The position numbers and the translations under genes were made by a program. The notes below the pieces were generated by a model that was not told where the DNA came from, made no database searches, and was given only the letters and a program-made list of their open reading frames with translations. DNA of 64,000 bases from Heliocidaris tuberculata (Eukaryota > Echinodermata > Echinoidea > Camarodonta > Echinometridae), in the NCBI GenBank assembly GCA_025618425.1, contig CM046836.1, positions 11,028,061 to 11,092,060 of the forward strand, given 5' to 3'. Shown in pieces: positions 23,434 to 45,366 of this stretch. The first letter of the stretch is position 1, and the number at the start of each line of letters is the position of its first letter.

Positions 23434-24166
23434 TCGTCACAAAATTGCCCAAAAGTTGCTAAGACACATAATCTATCATCACGTTCGAAACTTTCTACCC
23501 ATAACCTCGAACATGAATGATTGATTTTACCCAACATTATTATCCCTATTTTACTATATTGACAAAAATAACATCAAGCAATAGCTTCCCAAACATTGCA
23601 CGGTAATGTGGCACTTACCTGACATAAAGTGACATCAGTAAGTCCCAAGTTCATGTTCTAAAATTCACTCTATCTTGGCTATCACACCGCTTCCAACTTT
23701 AACCAGTTGTCCTGTGGGGCCACAATGCATGACCGTAGTTTACGTTTGAGCGGTCAGAACAATGTCCTGCAGAACGTTAAGCTCACAATGACATACTAAT
23801 CGAACATACCAGGTGAACAAGAATCGCGTATTGATCAGCCTATTGATTGTGGAAACAACGGAGGACCACACTCCTATAATGTGTGTATGTGGACGATGAA
23901 CATGATGAGAGCATGGCGCAGTGTTGAACCAATAAGCTTCAAGAGCTGGAGTCACAACTGGCAACAAATTAATTCAAGCAGCTGCCCCTATCTAAGGATG
24001 CACAAAAGATTCTGCAGGTACGCTGTTGCCTTTGATGTCCGATGTTCGATGCGGCCAAGTTCATGGGAAAGCTGAGTAGTAATTTTTGTCACGAATTGAA
24101 TATCGGGGATTTTTCGCTTTTTATTTCAATAAACAAAGTTAAAAATCGAGCAGATGATAATGGGCA
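22894..24166. repeat. Intergenic with a TA microsatellite
   Basis: An A-run then (TA)n occupies about 23338-23432. The rest (including 23.7-24.1 kb, with short open frames) shows no homology I recognise. Confidence 0.5.
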
Positions 24167-24310
24167 TTCTCGTGAAATAAGCCACCCCGCATTCACTTTG
24201 TACATGCAGTTTAATGCGTGTAAATGTCTATGAGGGTTCACATCCTCCATTGACTTTACACGGCAGTGTGTGTGTACACACTCGATGATCGGTGGCTTAT
24301 TTCACGAGAT
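24167..24310. repeat. MITE-like element, about 144 bp
   Basis: Terminal inverted repeats TCTCGTGAAATAAGCCACC and GGTGGCTTATTTCACGAGA bound a non-coding interior. Confidence 0.65.
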
Positions 24311-24600
24311 GGCCAAAATATGAATACAAGAGCCTAATTGTGTCCAGAAATTTGTCTATATTGTATGATAGCAGTTGCAATTCGTGAAAAAAGGACAAAT
24401 TTGACAATCCTAATATTCGCAATTTGACACTCTTCCGATTACATCCGACAAACGAAAATAAAAAATGCAATTGGTCAAGCACAGTTATTTATGATGTTAT
24501 ATGTCAGAATAGTGTCCAGACACGTCCAGTCGAGTAATTTTGATTCATATTTCAGGAAATTTGACACCATTGCTTTTCGCTTGCCTCCATTAATAGGCCA

Positions 24601-24758
24601 GGGCCCCGTTGCATAAAACTTACCATTAACGGTAACTTTACCATCAATGGTAACTCCCATGAAAACCTTGATTTTGATTGGCTGTTGAGTGATGTTACCT
24701 GGTAGTTACCATTGATAGCAGAGTTACCATTAATGGTAAGTTTTATGCAACGGGGCCC
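24601..24758. repeat. Fold-back MITE-like element, family 2, copy 2
   Basis: Near-identical to the element at 2977: arms CCCGTTGCATAAAACTTACC and GGTAAGTTTTATGCAACGGG. It directly abuts the transposon-like element that starts at 24759. Confidence 0.7.
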
Positions 24759-26120
24759 AGGAGCCTGTGCCGAAATAGTCACCCCATTTTACATATGAGA
24801 TATGACCCCTCAAAGTTGCTAAGACCATCCATGTCATTCACAAAAAGCTTGTCAGCTCGAACGAAGCTGCCGGGTTTGACCCCCAGAGCCCCCAAAAGGG
24901 GCCCCAAAGTCGGGTCAATTTCAATCCATCTAACTTATGCGCCAAACTTTGCCAGAAGGAAGGTGTATGACTATAAATTACCAAAACACCAAAACTGACA
25001 AAATTTTCCGTGGGGATGTGTTGTCAGACTGCCCCTAAAAATTGGGGCAAATTTTTCCCTTTAAGGCCCATGGACTAAATTTTGTCAGAAGGAAGAGTTA
25101 TGGGTGTACATTACAAAAATATAAAAAACTTACAAAAATTTCCTTCGGGGAAGGGGTGTAACACGCCCCCGAAAAAAACACCAAAGTGCCCCTAAACCCA
25201 GTTTTGCTGCCCAAAATGCTCTGGATGTAGAGGAAAAACATTTTTTTTGCATTACAACCTTAATAACTCAAAAGTGTCTCATTAAATTCAGCTAAAATTT
25301 ACATAGTACAATTTTGAGTATTGTAACTTTCTTGGGGTGCAATTTGGTGTCAAATGATCATTTCAATAATAATTTATTAAATTGTGAAAATTGTACTGAT
25401 TTCTCAAAAGTAGTCAAATGATATTGTCAGAATTATGTAAACACACCCATTGTCCATCTGGGCCTGTTTGGCAAGGCATAATAAAGAGCTTGCAAGGTAT
25501 TTGTGTAATGAACACATGAATGATAGATTTCAGCATGGCATCCACACAGCCCAGATACTTAACCAGCTCCTCTATTATGTCTTGTCAAACAGGTGCAGAT
25601 GGACAATGGGTGTGTTTACATAATCCTGACAATATAATTAGACTACTTTTGAGAAAGCAATACAATTTTCACAATTTAATAAATTATTATTGAAATGATC
25701 ATTTGACACCAAATTTCAAACCAAGAAAGTTGCAATACTCAAGACTGTACTAGATAAATTTGACATGATTGAATGAGGCACTTTGGAGTTATTAAGGTTG
25801 TACAGCCTATTTTTTCCCCCTCTACATCCAGAGCATTTTGGGTAGCAAAGCTGGGTTTAGGGGCACTTTGGTGTTTTTTCAGGGGCGTGTTAAACCCCCT
25901 TCCCGATGGGATTTTTTGTAAGTTTTTATATTTTTGTAATGCACACCCATAACTCTTCCTTCTGACAACATTTGGTCCATGGGCCTTGAGGGGAAAAATT
26001 TGCCCCAATTTTTAGGAGCGGTCTGACAACCCATCCTGACGGAAAATTTGGTCAGTTTTGGTGTTTTGGTAATGTATACACCTTAATTCTGACAAAGTCC
26101 TTAGATTTTAAGGGGATCAC
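24759..26120. mobile_element. Large inverted transposon-like repeat
   Basis: Starts AGGAGCCTGTGCCGAAATAG, the same terminus as the elements at 5.9 and 58.6 kb. The left arm (about 24780-25480) and right arm (about 25540-26100) are long, diverged inverted copies; 'ccattgtccatctg' on the left mirrors 'cagatggacaatgg' on the right. The spacer is about 60-80 bp. The far right terminus is decayed. No transposase frame is present. Confidence 0.6.
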
Positions 26121-26129
26121 TTTTCCTCC

Positions 26130-26230
26130 ATAATTCTATAAAAAAAAAAATTGGGAAGGGGGGATTGTCAGGGGTGATTGTCAGGGGTGATTGTCAGGGG
26201 GGGAAAGTCTCCCCCCCCCCCCAGCTACGC
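26130..26230. repeat. Short tandem GGGGTGATTGTCA repeat
   Basis: Three close copies of 'gggtgattgtcagg' at about 26163-26202, followed by G and C runs. Confidence 0.5.
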
Positions 26231-26236
26231 TAGTGG

Positions 26237-26585
26237 TTGGGGCTTTTAGAGATGGAGGCTTGCTGGGCTTATGTACTGAATGTGTATTGGGAGTATTTAA
26301 GGAGACGCCAAAGGGTGGCTCAGGACGACTTTTTTCGTTCGCCAATTTTTTGTTGGCTGTTTGATTTGGTCACATATTGTTTTGCTCTTCACCCAGCCTT
26401 CAAATATTGTACTGAAAGTTGCTGATTTTTCGTAATTAAACTCGAGCCAGAAGGGGAAATTTCTACGACGATATACGTTTTAATTTGATACACTTCTTTG
26501 AATAAACTCGCACCGAATCTTGATTTCAGTCTTCGTTTCTGAGTTTCCTCTGTTGTCGTTCTTCGTTTCGTTCTTCAACACCCCT
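26237..26585 (+). mobile_element. Possible LTR fragment
   Basis: A TATA-like AGTATTTAAGGAG at about 26292, an AATAAA within 'tttgaataaactcgc' at about 26498, T-rich sequence downstream and a CA end near 26581 are arranged like the 3' part of an LTR. No matching start or target duplication was found. Confidence 0.22.
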
Positions 26586-26630
26586 CTATTATAATGACTT
26601 TTTATGCCACCGTACCATTACAGTAGCTAA

Positions 26631-26775
26631 AGACTTTCGAAAAATCAGCCTAAGGTAATTTCGATAGCCTCGTCAGGTGCGAACATTACGATGACATAAT
26701 GTAATCCGAACATTATTCTATGGTATGTACAGTGGAGTACTGAAATTGCCGTTGAGTTGAATTTTTGAAAGTCTT
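26631..26775. repeat. MITE-like element, CTAAGGYAATT family
   Basis: Ends AAGACTTTCGAAAAATCAGC and TGAATTTTTGAAAGTCTTT are inverted. Sequence following each end (YAAGGTAATTTC and complement) is shared with copies at 45183, 46229 and 49611. Confidence 0.55.
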
Positions 26776-27809
26776 TGCGATCGTGCTATGATTACAAAAA
26801 TGACACTAGACGGGTATTGTCGATAACATTATCAACAATTATCTTTTAGCATAATAGAAAAATAAAACAGGGAACAAAGGCATAATTTTATCGACATGAG
26901 TAATATTCAAACACAATTTATGTAAATAACTGAGAGGAATATAATGTTTGTACTTTATAGATCCCGAATGTAAGAATGCAGTTGTATTTTTTTGCAAGAA
27001 AATTACTGAGAACTGATTTAGAACTATGGACACACTCCTGCAACTCTATTGCCCCATTCATGTCATTCAGAACCTTTCCAATCACATGCATTCAAAACAA
27101 AACAAACAATAAACATGAGGAAAGTATCAAAAGTAACAACTTTGTGTATATGTATAGATGGACTGTGTGAATCTCTTTTATTTTGCATTTTATTTCAGAT
27201 ATTTCGCGAACATGAATAATACGCATATATAGTTAATTAGTAAGTTTCCATTTTGCTTATGCAATAGTGAAGCTAGCTACAACTCTTTTCTTTATCAACA
27301 GGCAATAATAGCACAACAATAATAATAACAATAATATAATAATTTAATATACCCAGGGAAGCCAAATCGGAATTAAAGGCCAAGTCCACACTAATATGAA
27401 GTTGATATGAATAAATTGAGTAAAATTAAACGAGCATAACAGTAACAATTTCACTGAATTCGGATATAAAATAAGAAAGTTACAGTGATAAGCATAACAT
27501 GGGCGGTATGCAAATGAGTGAACCGATGATGACACACACATTATTTTTTTTCTCCAGCCCTCAAAAAGGTCGCTCAGTGGGGGGGGGGGGGGGGTTACCA
27601 GATGTTTTACTCCATAATTCTCTGACAAGCAAAAAAAAAAAAAAAAAAAAGGTCTGAAAGGGGAGAAAAATTCTTTTTTTTTTCTGTCAAAAGTTGTCAG
27701 GGGGGGCACTCTGCCCCCTGCCCTCCCCCTGGAGTACACTAGTGTTCAGTAGAGACTACAGTCATGACAGTTGTTATACTGAAATTATATGTTATATAAA
27801 TTACGTTTA
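26776..27809. other. No gene seen; repeat tail
   Basis: AT-rich sequence. 27540-27735 has G and A runs and 'gtcaggggggg', a repeat-end type also seen at 26.2 kb. No coding frame is supported. Confidence 0.45.
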
Positions 27810-28205
27810 AGGCCACTGATTATCCCTTTACCACGGACTCTATCCAGGAGAAGCTGAGCATTTTTTTTTAAATAAAGAGGGCATTTGCAAACACCCCTTC
27901 CCTATTAATACATTACCAAGAAAAAAAATTCAGGATATTTTATCAGGGGCGAAGAGTGTCGACTTAATATCAAGTAATAAACCAACCAATCAGATGTATT
28001 TAAGCTAGGTAAAATCCCAATATGTTAACTTAAACTACATCAAGTTTAGGAGCCACCCTGTCATCCAATATCCCCCTCCCAAAAAATGAAATGAAATAAA
28101 TAAACCAACCAATCAAATGCAAATTAAGCTAGGGGAAATCACCATTTCTTACCTCAAGCGACATCAATTTTAGGAGTCATTCGTCATGCAATACACTTAA
28201 ATTAA
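27810..28205. repeat. Dispersed repeat with a 123-bp tandem duplication
   Basis: AATAAACCAACCAATCARATG starts at 27976 and again at 28099, and each is followed by a similar segment ('taagctaggkraaatc', then 'catcaattttaggag'). The leading part (27810-27965) resembles 33384-33545. Confidence 0.5.
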
Positions 28206-29085
28206 AAAAATATTCGTAACGGTGAGAAATATGATATTCAAGTTATTTTTAAAACAACAAACTACAGTTTTCGCACTTTTTCGGATCATATTTCGTCATC
28301 AATATATGCTAGATATGTTATAAAGACTACAAATAGGAAACACTGCCGCCCGAATATGAGGTGAAAATTGCTCGGATATAACCCTTTTTAAAAACATTTT
28401 AAATATTTAAAATACGTATCAAAATCTTTTACTATAACTGAGCACGTTTTCAAAATCAAAAGCCAATTTGTTCAACAACTAAAGATTACAAAAACAAATC
28501 AAGTATTTCTAAACCAAATAAAACCAATTTTAAATATTTGTTAGTAAATAACCAGCGAAAAAACAGAACACGAGTTATTGTCGAGCGTTTGTAGAATGTA
28601 AAAGCCATTCATCTCAATGCCTATAAGACGTTTAGTATCACAGACACAAAGTTCTCCGCTAATTGTACATCATTCTGTCCATTGCGAACTGTTTAAAAAG
28701 GCACAATCGCAATCAAGGGTAGGGTTTACAGCTCAGTATATCACGAAGCCAGAATCGGTGTTATTGAAACACGGTTATATGGAATGGCCTTCCCGAAGAC
28801 ATCAAAAAGTGTATAACTTCTGATTCTTTTAAAAATCATGTAACATTTCTGTCTAGTTCTTAATTAGTTTCTACATGCGCCTTGAGCACTCCACCGAGTG
28901 GATTTGGCGCTATATAAGTTACATGTATTATTATTATTATTATTATTATGAAACAGTTCCGAAACAGTTTTGAAACACTGTTTCACCCTGGTTATAGCTC
29001 TATCTCTTCTCCGGGTATACTCGAGCTCTGCCACTGGATTCGCACACCCCACTATGTGAGTTTTGAAACTGTGTTTTGAAACCTG
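28206..29085. repeat. Intergenic with a SINE-like tail
   Basis: 'ggatttggcgctatataagt' followed by (ATT)n at about 28900-28950 resembles the 3' tail of a dispersed SINE-like repeat, also hinted at 43.3 and 43.55 kb. No gene is seen. Confidence 0.4.
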
Positions 29086-29189
29086 GGCCCCGTTTCATAA
29101 AACTTGTTATCAATAACAAGTTACAATAATTGTTACAAGCTACTGAAATCCTTGAATCTGATTGGCTGCGACTGGCTGATACGTTATGT
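29086..29189. repeat. Fold-back MITE-like element, family 1, interrupted copy
   Basis: GGGCCCCGTTTCATAAAACTTG and the 'gaatctgattggctgcga' centre match the family. The right arm is missing because LINE sequence begins at about 29190. Confidence 0.55.
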
Positions 29190-29990
29190 TTATTTATTTA
29201 TTTCCACATAAAAAGAACACATGATACATAATAATAAAAAATTGTACATTATGTGGGGGACTCACTAAAGGCCAAGGGCTTGTCCCCCCCCCCCCAAAAA
29301 AAAAAATCTTTTAAAATGCATAAAAAATACTAATTACAAATCAACTAAGAGAAAGAGGAAAGGAATTAAGGAAAGCAAGGAAAGGGATTGGTAGAATGAT
29401 AAAATAAGCAAGTTATATGAGTTGGTCATTACATTACATTTTTTCCAGTAGCAATTGTTTTTATTTTCTCTTAAACTGGTTCAAAGATTTGCTTTGTCTT
29501 ATGCAATCAGGTAAGCTATTCCATAATAGTGGACCTTCATGAAATACTGATGATTTTGCTACCTGTCTCCGCATCAAAGGTGGATGAAATATATTTTTAT
29601 TTCAGGTATTGTATGTATGTACGTCTTTATTGAGTAAAAAGGATGATTCAAATGACTTGGGAAGCAAGTTCTTATAACAGCAGTAAATAAAAATAGCAAC
29701 ATTGTATTGACTTATTTCATCAATTGGTAAAATAATATTTTTTTAAACAAAGGTTTAGTAGAAGACAGATAATTAGAGTGAGTTAGAATACGAATAGATT
29801 TCTTCTCTAAGACATATATGCGGCTTAAATTGCTTTTACAAGCGAACCCCCAAATCACGATGCAGTAACTTAAATATGAAATATGATGTAATAAAAGAAT
29901 GGTATAAGACCTTGAGGACATCTTGTGATAAAAAGCTTAATTTATTGAGTATTCCTATGTGATAACCATTCCACGCAAGGTGCCAGTTTT
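29190..29990 (-). mobile_element. Decayed non-LTR retrotransposon (LINE) 3' part
   Basis: On the minus strand, 29921-29712 reads HHISYLSYCIVIWGF then RIYVLEKKSIRILTHSNY, which fits the conserved C-terminal thumb region of LINE reverse transcriptases (SYLSYCxxxWG, LQKKAxRI). After a frameshift, 29660-29440 reads LLPKSFESSFLL, NIFHPPLMRRQVAKSS, EGPLLWNSLPDCIRQS and LNQFKRK, again typical of a LINE C-terminus. The 3' end is an AAATAAAT-type tail at about 29193-29212. The coding part is short and broken, so this is a 5'-truncated dead copy. Its clade (CR1 or L2-like) is a guess. Confidence 0.7.
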
Positions 29991-30545
29991 TAATCAGAGA
30001 TATTTGCCTTGCTAAAGCATTTTAGAATGAATAAATTGTTTGCAATTAAAGCATTTTCCGCTTTTAATGATACTAAATACAATTATGTTGCTTAATACAA
30101 TATGAAAATTGGTTCAACCAATCAAATAACATGATTAGTAAATAATGATAATAATACCTGCATTTATATGGCGCCTTTCCAGTTAATAACTGATCAAAGA
30201 ACTCCACAGTGTATTATTTATTTTCTTGGTCATTTGATCCAGTTGCGATTCTTTAAGTGCACATTCTAAATCGGTTAAGCAGAAAATAAATTCTTGTAGA
30301 TAGGAATGCATGTATATCATTCATTGCAAAGACTATTTCGACTTCATTTCATATAGTATTCAGAATATTTAGTCAGGATAATTACAGGTCTATTATAATT
30401 CAAGTTGAAATATGAAGGAAGAACAAAGTTAGAAGGATATACATAGAAAACATATATACAAACTGCACGACTTCATACAAAGAAAGAATGGAACTTCCTT
30501 CAAATATGAAAATCAAATATAGGAAAAGATGAAATGTCTCAAATC
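29991..30545. other. 3' flank of the P450 gene
   Basis: AT-rich. It includes 'aataatacctgcatttatatggcg' type sequence near 30150, a fragment of a common SINE-like repeat. It presumably contains the P450 3'UTR, but no clear poly(A) site was fixed. Confidence 0.4.
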
Positions 30546-32126
30546 TTATGACCTCGAATCAACTCGAATGTTAAATTCCTTGGGACGCCTAGCAAGTCCA
30601 TAAACAGATTCAAGACTCACTTTCTGACCATCTGGACAACTGAACTTTAGTTGGTGCAGGAGTGTGGTGAAGTAGATGAAAAGATTGATTCGCGCCAAGT
30701 CTGATCCAAGACACCTTCTTCGACCGAGACTAAATGGTACCACAAGGTTCTTCTTTTCCTCGTCCAGTGTTCCGTCCTGAGCTAAGAAACGACGGGGGTC
30801 AAAAACTTCAGGTTGTTGCCAAACATAAGAATCAAAGTGAGCCGAGTAAAGGTTGACAAAGACTACCATGTCCCTAGGAACGAAGTATCCGTTGAGTAGA
30901 GTGTCCTTAGTGGTGCTATGAGGAATGGCGAAAGGAGCAACTGACGCATGACGCTGGATTTCAAGAATGCATGACTGCGTCAGCGGTAGGTTGTCACGGT
31001 CGCTCCATGTTGGTAAACGATCACGTCCAACCATCTTATCGATTTCGCTTTGGACGTCAGATTGAACTTTTGGGTATGATACCATGTAGAGTAAGGTCCA
31101 CTCTAAGGTTGTTGAAACTGTTTCGAAGCCTGCTCCGAAAAGGTCATAGGCAGTTTGAAGAAGTGTTTTTCCAGCCAATCCCATTCGTTCAAGTTCATCT
31201 TCTCCACTGTTGTGACCAGTAGTAAAGAGATGATCTATTATATCTCTTTCAGATCCGGGCTCGTAGACTGCGTGGTGTTCCTCAACAAATCCAGATAATA
31301 TGTTTGAAAATTGCTCACGATATTCCTGAAACTCGGTTGTAGATTTAGTAAAGAAAATTCTCATCCACGGTAAGAAGTCTACTGGGTTTCCACTTCCGGT
31401 CGCCTTTGTGAATCGGTCCACCATTTTTAACATTTCTATCAGCTTCTTATCATCATATGAGCTCCGCTTACTAAACATATACCAAAGAATAATATTGCTC
31501 ACCGACAGACGCAGCAAACCCCTAATGTCTACACCGCTTTCGTGTTTAGATATCTTCAGATGTCGTACAAGTTCTTCTGCTTCGCAATTTGCAACATCCT
31601 CTAGGAACTGGACCTGACTGCCAGCGGTGAAGTGTCGAAGGGACGTCTCGGCAAGCTTTCGATGCAGCTTCCATTGCTTGCTGTACGTGCTGAAAGCCAG
31701 TGACGGGCCGTAGATGTTCATCTCGTTAATCATCTTGAAGGTGAACAGATCTGGGCGACCCGCAAAGACCACAGGTTGCTTGATCAAGGCATCCTGGATC
31801 GCTTTCAGGCCGTTCAAGACAAGAACGGGTCGACTGCCCATCTGGATCTTAAAGACATTTCCATAGACCTTTGCCAGCTTCATCAAGGACAGATGTGGGC
31901 CGCTTAGGTCCAAAGATGGCATATTACCGAAGACAGGAATTCCCCATGGAGCAGGCAATGGACGACCCCCACTTTTAGCCACCTTCTCACTCTCCCGTTT
32001 TGTTTGAATCCAATATCTGGTAATGAGAATCGATGTAGTAATCAGCACTAGATAAGTGGTGACTGACACCGAATTCAAGAGTTGGTCATCAGCCATAGTT
32101 TCTGGTAATTTTGAGATTTTAAGCAA
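30546..32126 (-). CDS. Cytochrome P450, CYP1-like, intronless
   Basis: A complete 526-residue haem-thiolate monooxygenase, expected to be anchored in the endoplasmic reticulum and fed electrons by P450 reductase. What is seen: an N-terminal membrane segment (about residues 21-40), a proline-rich hinge (RPLPAPWGIPVFGN, 55-68), C-helix W152xxxR156, I-helix oxygen-activation motif AGFET (332-336), ExxR E389-R392, FDPRRF (442-447) and the haem loop FSLGRRRCLG (465-474) with Cys472 as thiolate ligand. FAGRPDLFTF (121-130) and AIPHSTTKDT (400-409) point to clan 2, nearest CYP1. Members oxidise aromatic hydrocarbons and other planar lipophiles, but this substrate is unknown. Translation may begin at M1 or at M11, where the related gene at 63.6 kb aligns better. 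The coding region has no intron, unlike vertebrate CYP1 genes, so a retroposed origin is possible but old. Confidence 0.93.
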   Translation of the reverse strand: MLKISKLPETMADDQLLNSVSVTTYLVLITTSILITRYWIQTKRESEKVAKSGGRPLPAPWGIPVFGNMPSLDLSGPHLSLMKLAKVYGNVFKIQMGSRPVLVLNGLKAIQDALIKQPVVFAGRPDLFTFKMINEMNIYGPSLAFSTYSKQWKLHRKLAETSLRHFTAGSQVQFLEDVANCEAEELVRHLKISKHESGVDIRGLLRLSVSNIILWYMFSKRSSYDDKKLIEMLKMVDRFTKATGSGNPVDFLPWMRIFFTKSTTEFQEYREQFSNILSGFVEEHHAVYEPGSERDIIDHLFTTGHNSGEDELERMGLAGKTLLQTAYDLFGAGFETVSTTLEWTLLYMVSYPKVQSDVQSEIDKMVGRDRLPTWSDRDNLPLTQSCILEIQRHASVAPFAIPHSTTKDTLLNGYFVPRDMVVFVNLYSAHFDSYVWQQPEVFDPRRFLAQDGTLDEEKKNLVVPFSLGRRRCLGSDLARINLFIYFTTLLHQLKFSCPDGQKVSLESVYGLARRPKEFNIRVDSRS

Positions 32127-32797
32127 AATGCAATTTTACAGAACCGAAATGTTTCGTCCACCGTTCAACCGCACCGTCAGTGAATGAATGACACTACACT
32201 GCACAATGAACGCACAGCTCGCTGGATGTTATATTGTACTCCCAGGTCAAGTTCGCGATATTATGAAAGTACGGAAAGGTATTACAAAACTGGTGGATTT
32301 GATAGTATTCGAATGCAGACCTTATGAGCTCGCCGTTCTAGACTCGACGGGTTCTACATGTTAATACGATTAATTTGGAATGCTTGTAAAACTATATTTA
32401 TTTTAAGGAACCTTGCAATATGATTAAAAGTTTAATGAGATAATTCATTAGTACAGACTAAGTAAATCTCTTTTGTTTCTCATTTTTGTTGGTGGAATAT
32501 TTTAGAGATTTCCAGAAAAATTAAAAATATACATACGAAAAAAGTTATCATCTTGAGTTTTCGACTATTAGGTTTCGCATATTAGCATGGTCTACTGTAA
32601 GTTTGGAGAACTCTTTTTCTTTCAACTCAGTTGTAATTAACGAAAAAAGTGACTGTAAAAAGGTTATATAACGAACCTCGACTCTTACCACAAACTAATT
32701 GTAGCGAAATAACGTGGTTAACAGATGCGGGCTCAAAGGGAACCGTCGAATAATTGCTATAAACAATTGTATACAACAGTTTATCATATCTAATTAT
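32127..32797. other. Upstream region of the P450 gene
   Basis: No second gene is seen. On the minus strand a weak TATA-like ACAATATAAC lies at about 32230, about 100 bp before the ATG; a promoter role is inference. No core xenobiotic response element (GCGTG) was noticed in the first 150 bp. Confidence 0.3.
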
Positions 32798-33387
32798 GTT
32801 AAGGGGAAATCCTACCTTGATGGCAAGTTGTTCTGAAAGAAAGAGGAAAAATGAGAGAAGCAGATTGGTGAAAGTTTCAACGAAATCGGACAAGCAAGAA
32901 AGTTATGAATTTTGGAAAGTTGCAATCACTATACATATGGAAATTTCAAATTGGCCGAATCGGTAATGTCCCTGTGCTGTATTTGCGGACAACTCCCCAT
33001 TTGCTCGAACACACAAAATCTCTAGAATAATATTTTTTTCAAAAGGTATAACTCAGTAGGATATTTTTCTTATATGAGGACCTTTAACAATATACAATCT
33101 ACAAAATATTTTGGGTACTGCCCCGAGGGAAAAGGCGCTTAGAAGAAAACCACATATTCATGATTTTCTTGTGTACGTCAAGCGGGAGAGTTGACCACCT
33201 CTATGTCACAATCGACTCACCAAATTGCCAATTTGAGATTCGCATAGAATAGTGATCTCACATTTCAAACATCCATAACTTTCTTATTCCTTGTTCAATT
33301 TCTTTCAAACTTTCACTATTCTGTTTTTCTTATTTTTCTGCTTTCACACAAATCATTTTATTACCAAGGTGGGATTGCACTTTAAGG
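32798..33387. mobile_element. Non-autonomous TIR element, about 590 bp
   Basis: Left end AAGGGGAAATCCTACCTTGA mirrors AAGGTGGGATTGCACTTTAA on the right. The long arms continue ('gaaagttatgaattttggaa' against 'catccataactttcttattc'). The same family, larger, is at 50762-52415. No coding capacity. Confidence 0.65.
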
Positions 33388-33680
33388 GCCACCCCTTTAT
33401 CACGGGTCTTATCCATGAACAGCTCGACAACCATTTAAGAGGGTATTTCTATTACATTTCCCCTCCATAATTATTCTGTCTTATACATTATCATGAAGTG
33501 CTATTAAGAATAAACATCAGAGGCGAAGAGTTGCCAAGTATTTGAGGGGTTAAAATCAATCAATTAAACAATGAATTGAAGAAAAAAAAATGAAGCTGCG
33601 GAAAATAGTAATTTACATTTGAAAGACTCTAACTGGCATAGAAATGTTTATTGAGTGATCTTTTACTATCACGGTGTTAT

Positions 33681-44482
<10,802 letters not shown>

Positions 44483-45013
44483 GGTCTCGAAAACAGATCG
44501 CCCGTTCACAATCACTTTGATATAAAATTCTGATCCAAATTAAAGAGCTGAAAATATTCGCTTTGAGCGGGGATCCAAATCTTCAGGAATCAACCAAGAC
44601 GGTATGACATGCACCCGGGTTACGGTGACATTCGGAGAGGGGCAGGGTTGTCAAAACTCTCACCAATTTACCAAATCAATGACCTTTACAAACTCTCTAT
44701 CACTGAAACCCTATATTTCACCTAATTTAAAAGTGGCTGATAGTATTGCTTGAACCAGTCAAATGGGACGTCTCCTTGCCCTTTTCATGAGGTATGACGT
44801 CATTTCTATGCTAACATAAATCCTGTTAAAAATGGTTTCGTCACGTGTCGTTCTTCAAACATTATTAATATGCTTATCTTTGATATGTAATGAAGGGGTC
44901 GAATTCTGTCATTTATGTTTAATTAGGGGTTAGTTTGGTATATTGTCGTTCTGTGCCATAATGCGCATGCAGGGGCTGGTGCGGCCCCATGTTAAAACAA
45001 CCCGCTCCAAAAC

Positions 45014-45058
<45 letters not shown>

Positions 45059-45182
45059 CACACACGCACACATGAAACATGCAAAAAAGATCTTTGAAAC
45101 ATGTTACATTCTAGGAATTCTGACAGCCCTCCCTGCTAAAATCAGAAATGTCATAGGAATTCCAGAAATCCTACCCACTGTA
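44483..45182. other. Upstream region of ECI1-A
   Basis: Presumed promoter and 5'UTR of copy A. No TATA box could be fixed. An A-run and (CA)n lie at 45017-45066. Confidence 0.4.
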
Positions 45183-45366
45183 AACACGATAAAAACTACT
45201 TTCGAAAAATAAACTCAAGGGCAATTTTAAAGGCCCATTGTACTGCCCTTAGAAAACAGGTTCGGATTACGTAATACACCATTGTAATGTTCGCACATTT
45301 CTAAAGGTGATAGACAGGGCTATTGAAATTGCCTTCAGTTGATTTTTCGAAAGTAGTACTTAACTT
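45183..45366. repeat. MITE-like element, CTCAAGGGCAATT family, copy
   Basis: AACACGATAAAAACTACTTTCG on the left. The right end (TGATTTTTCGAAAGTAGTAC) is the inverse but decayed at its tip. Near-identical to the copy at 46229. Confidence 0.65.

Noticed and set aside
23740..24233. Overlapping short open frames on both strands
   Set aside because: None shows a family motif, and the plus-strand candidates are broken by stops in any splice model I tried.
27344..27739. 131-codon minus-strand frame with Pro and Phe runs
   Set aside because: Runs come from G and A homopolymers in a repeat end; no domain is visible.
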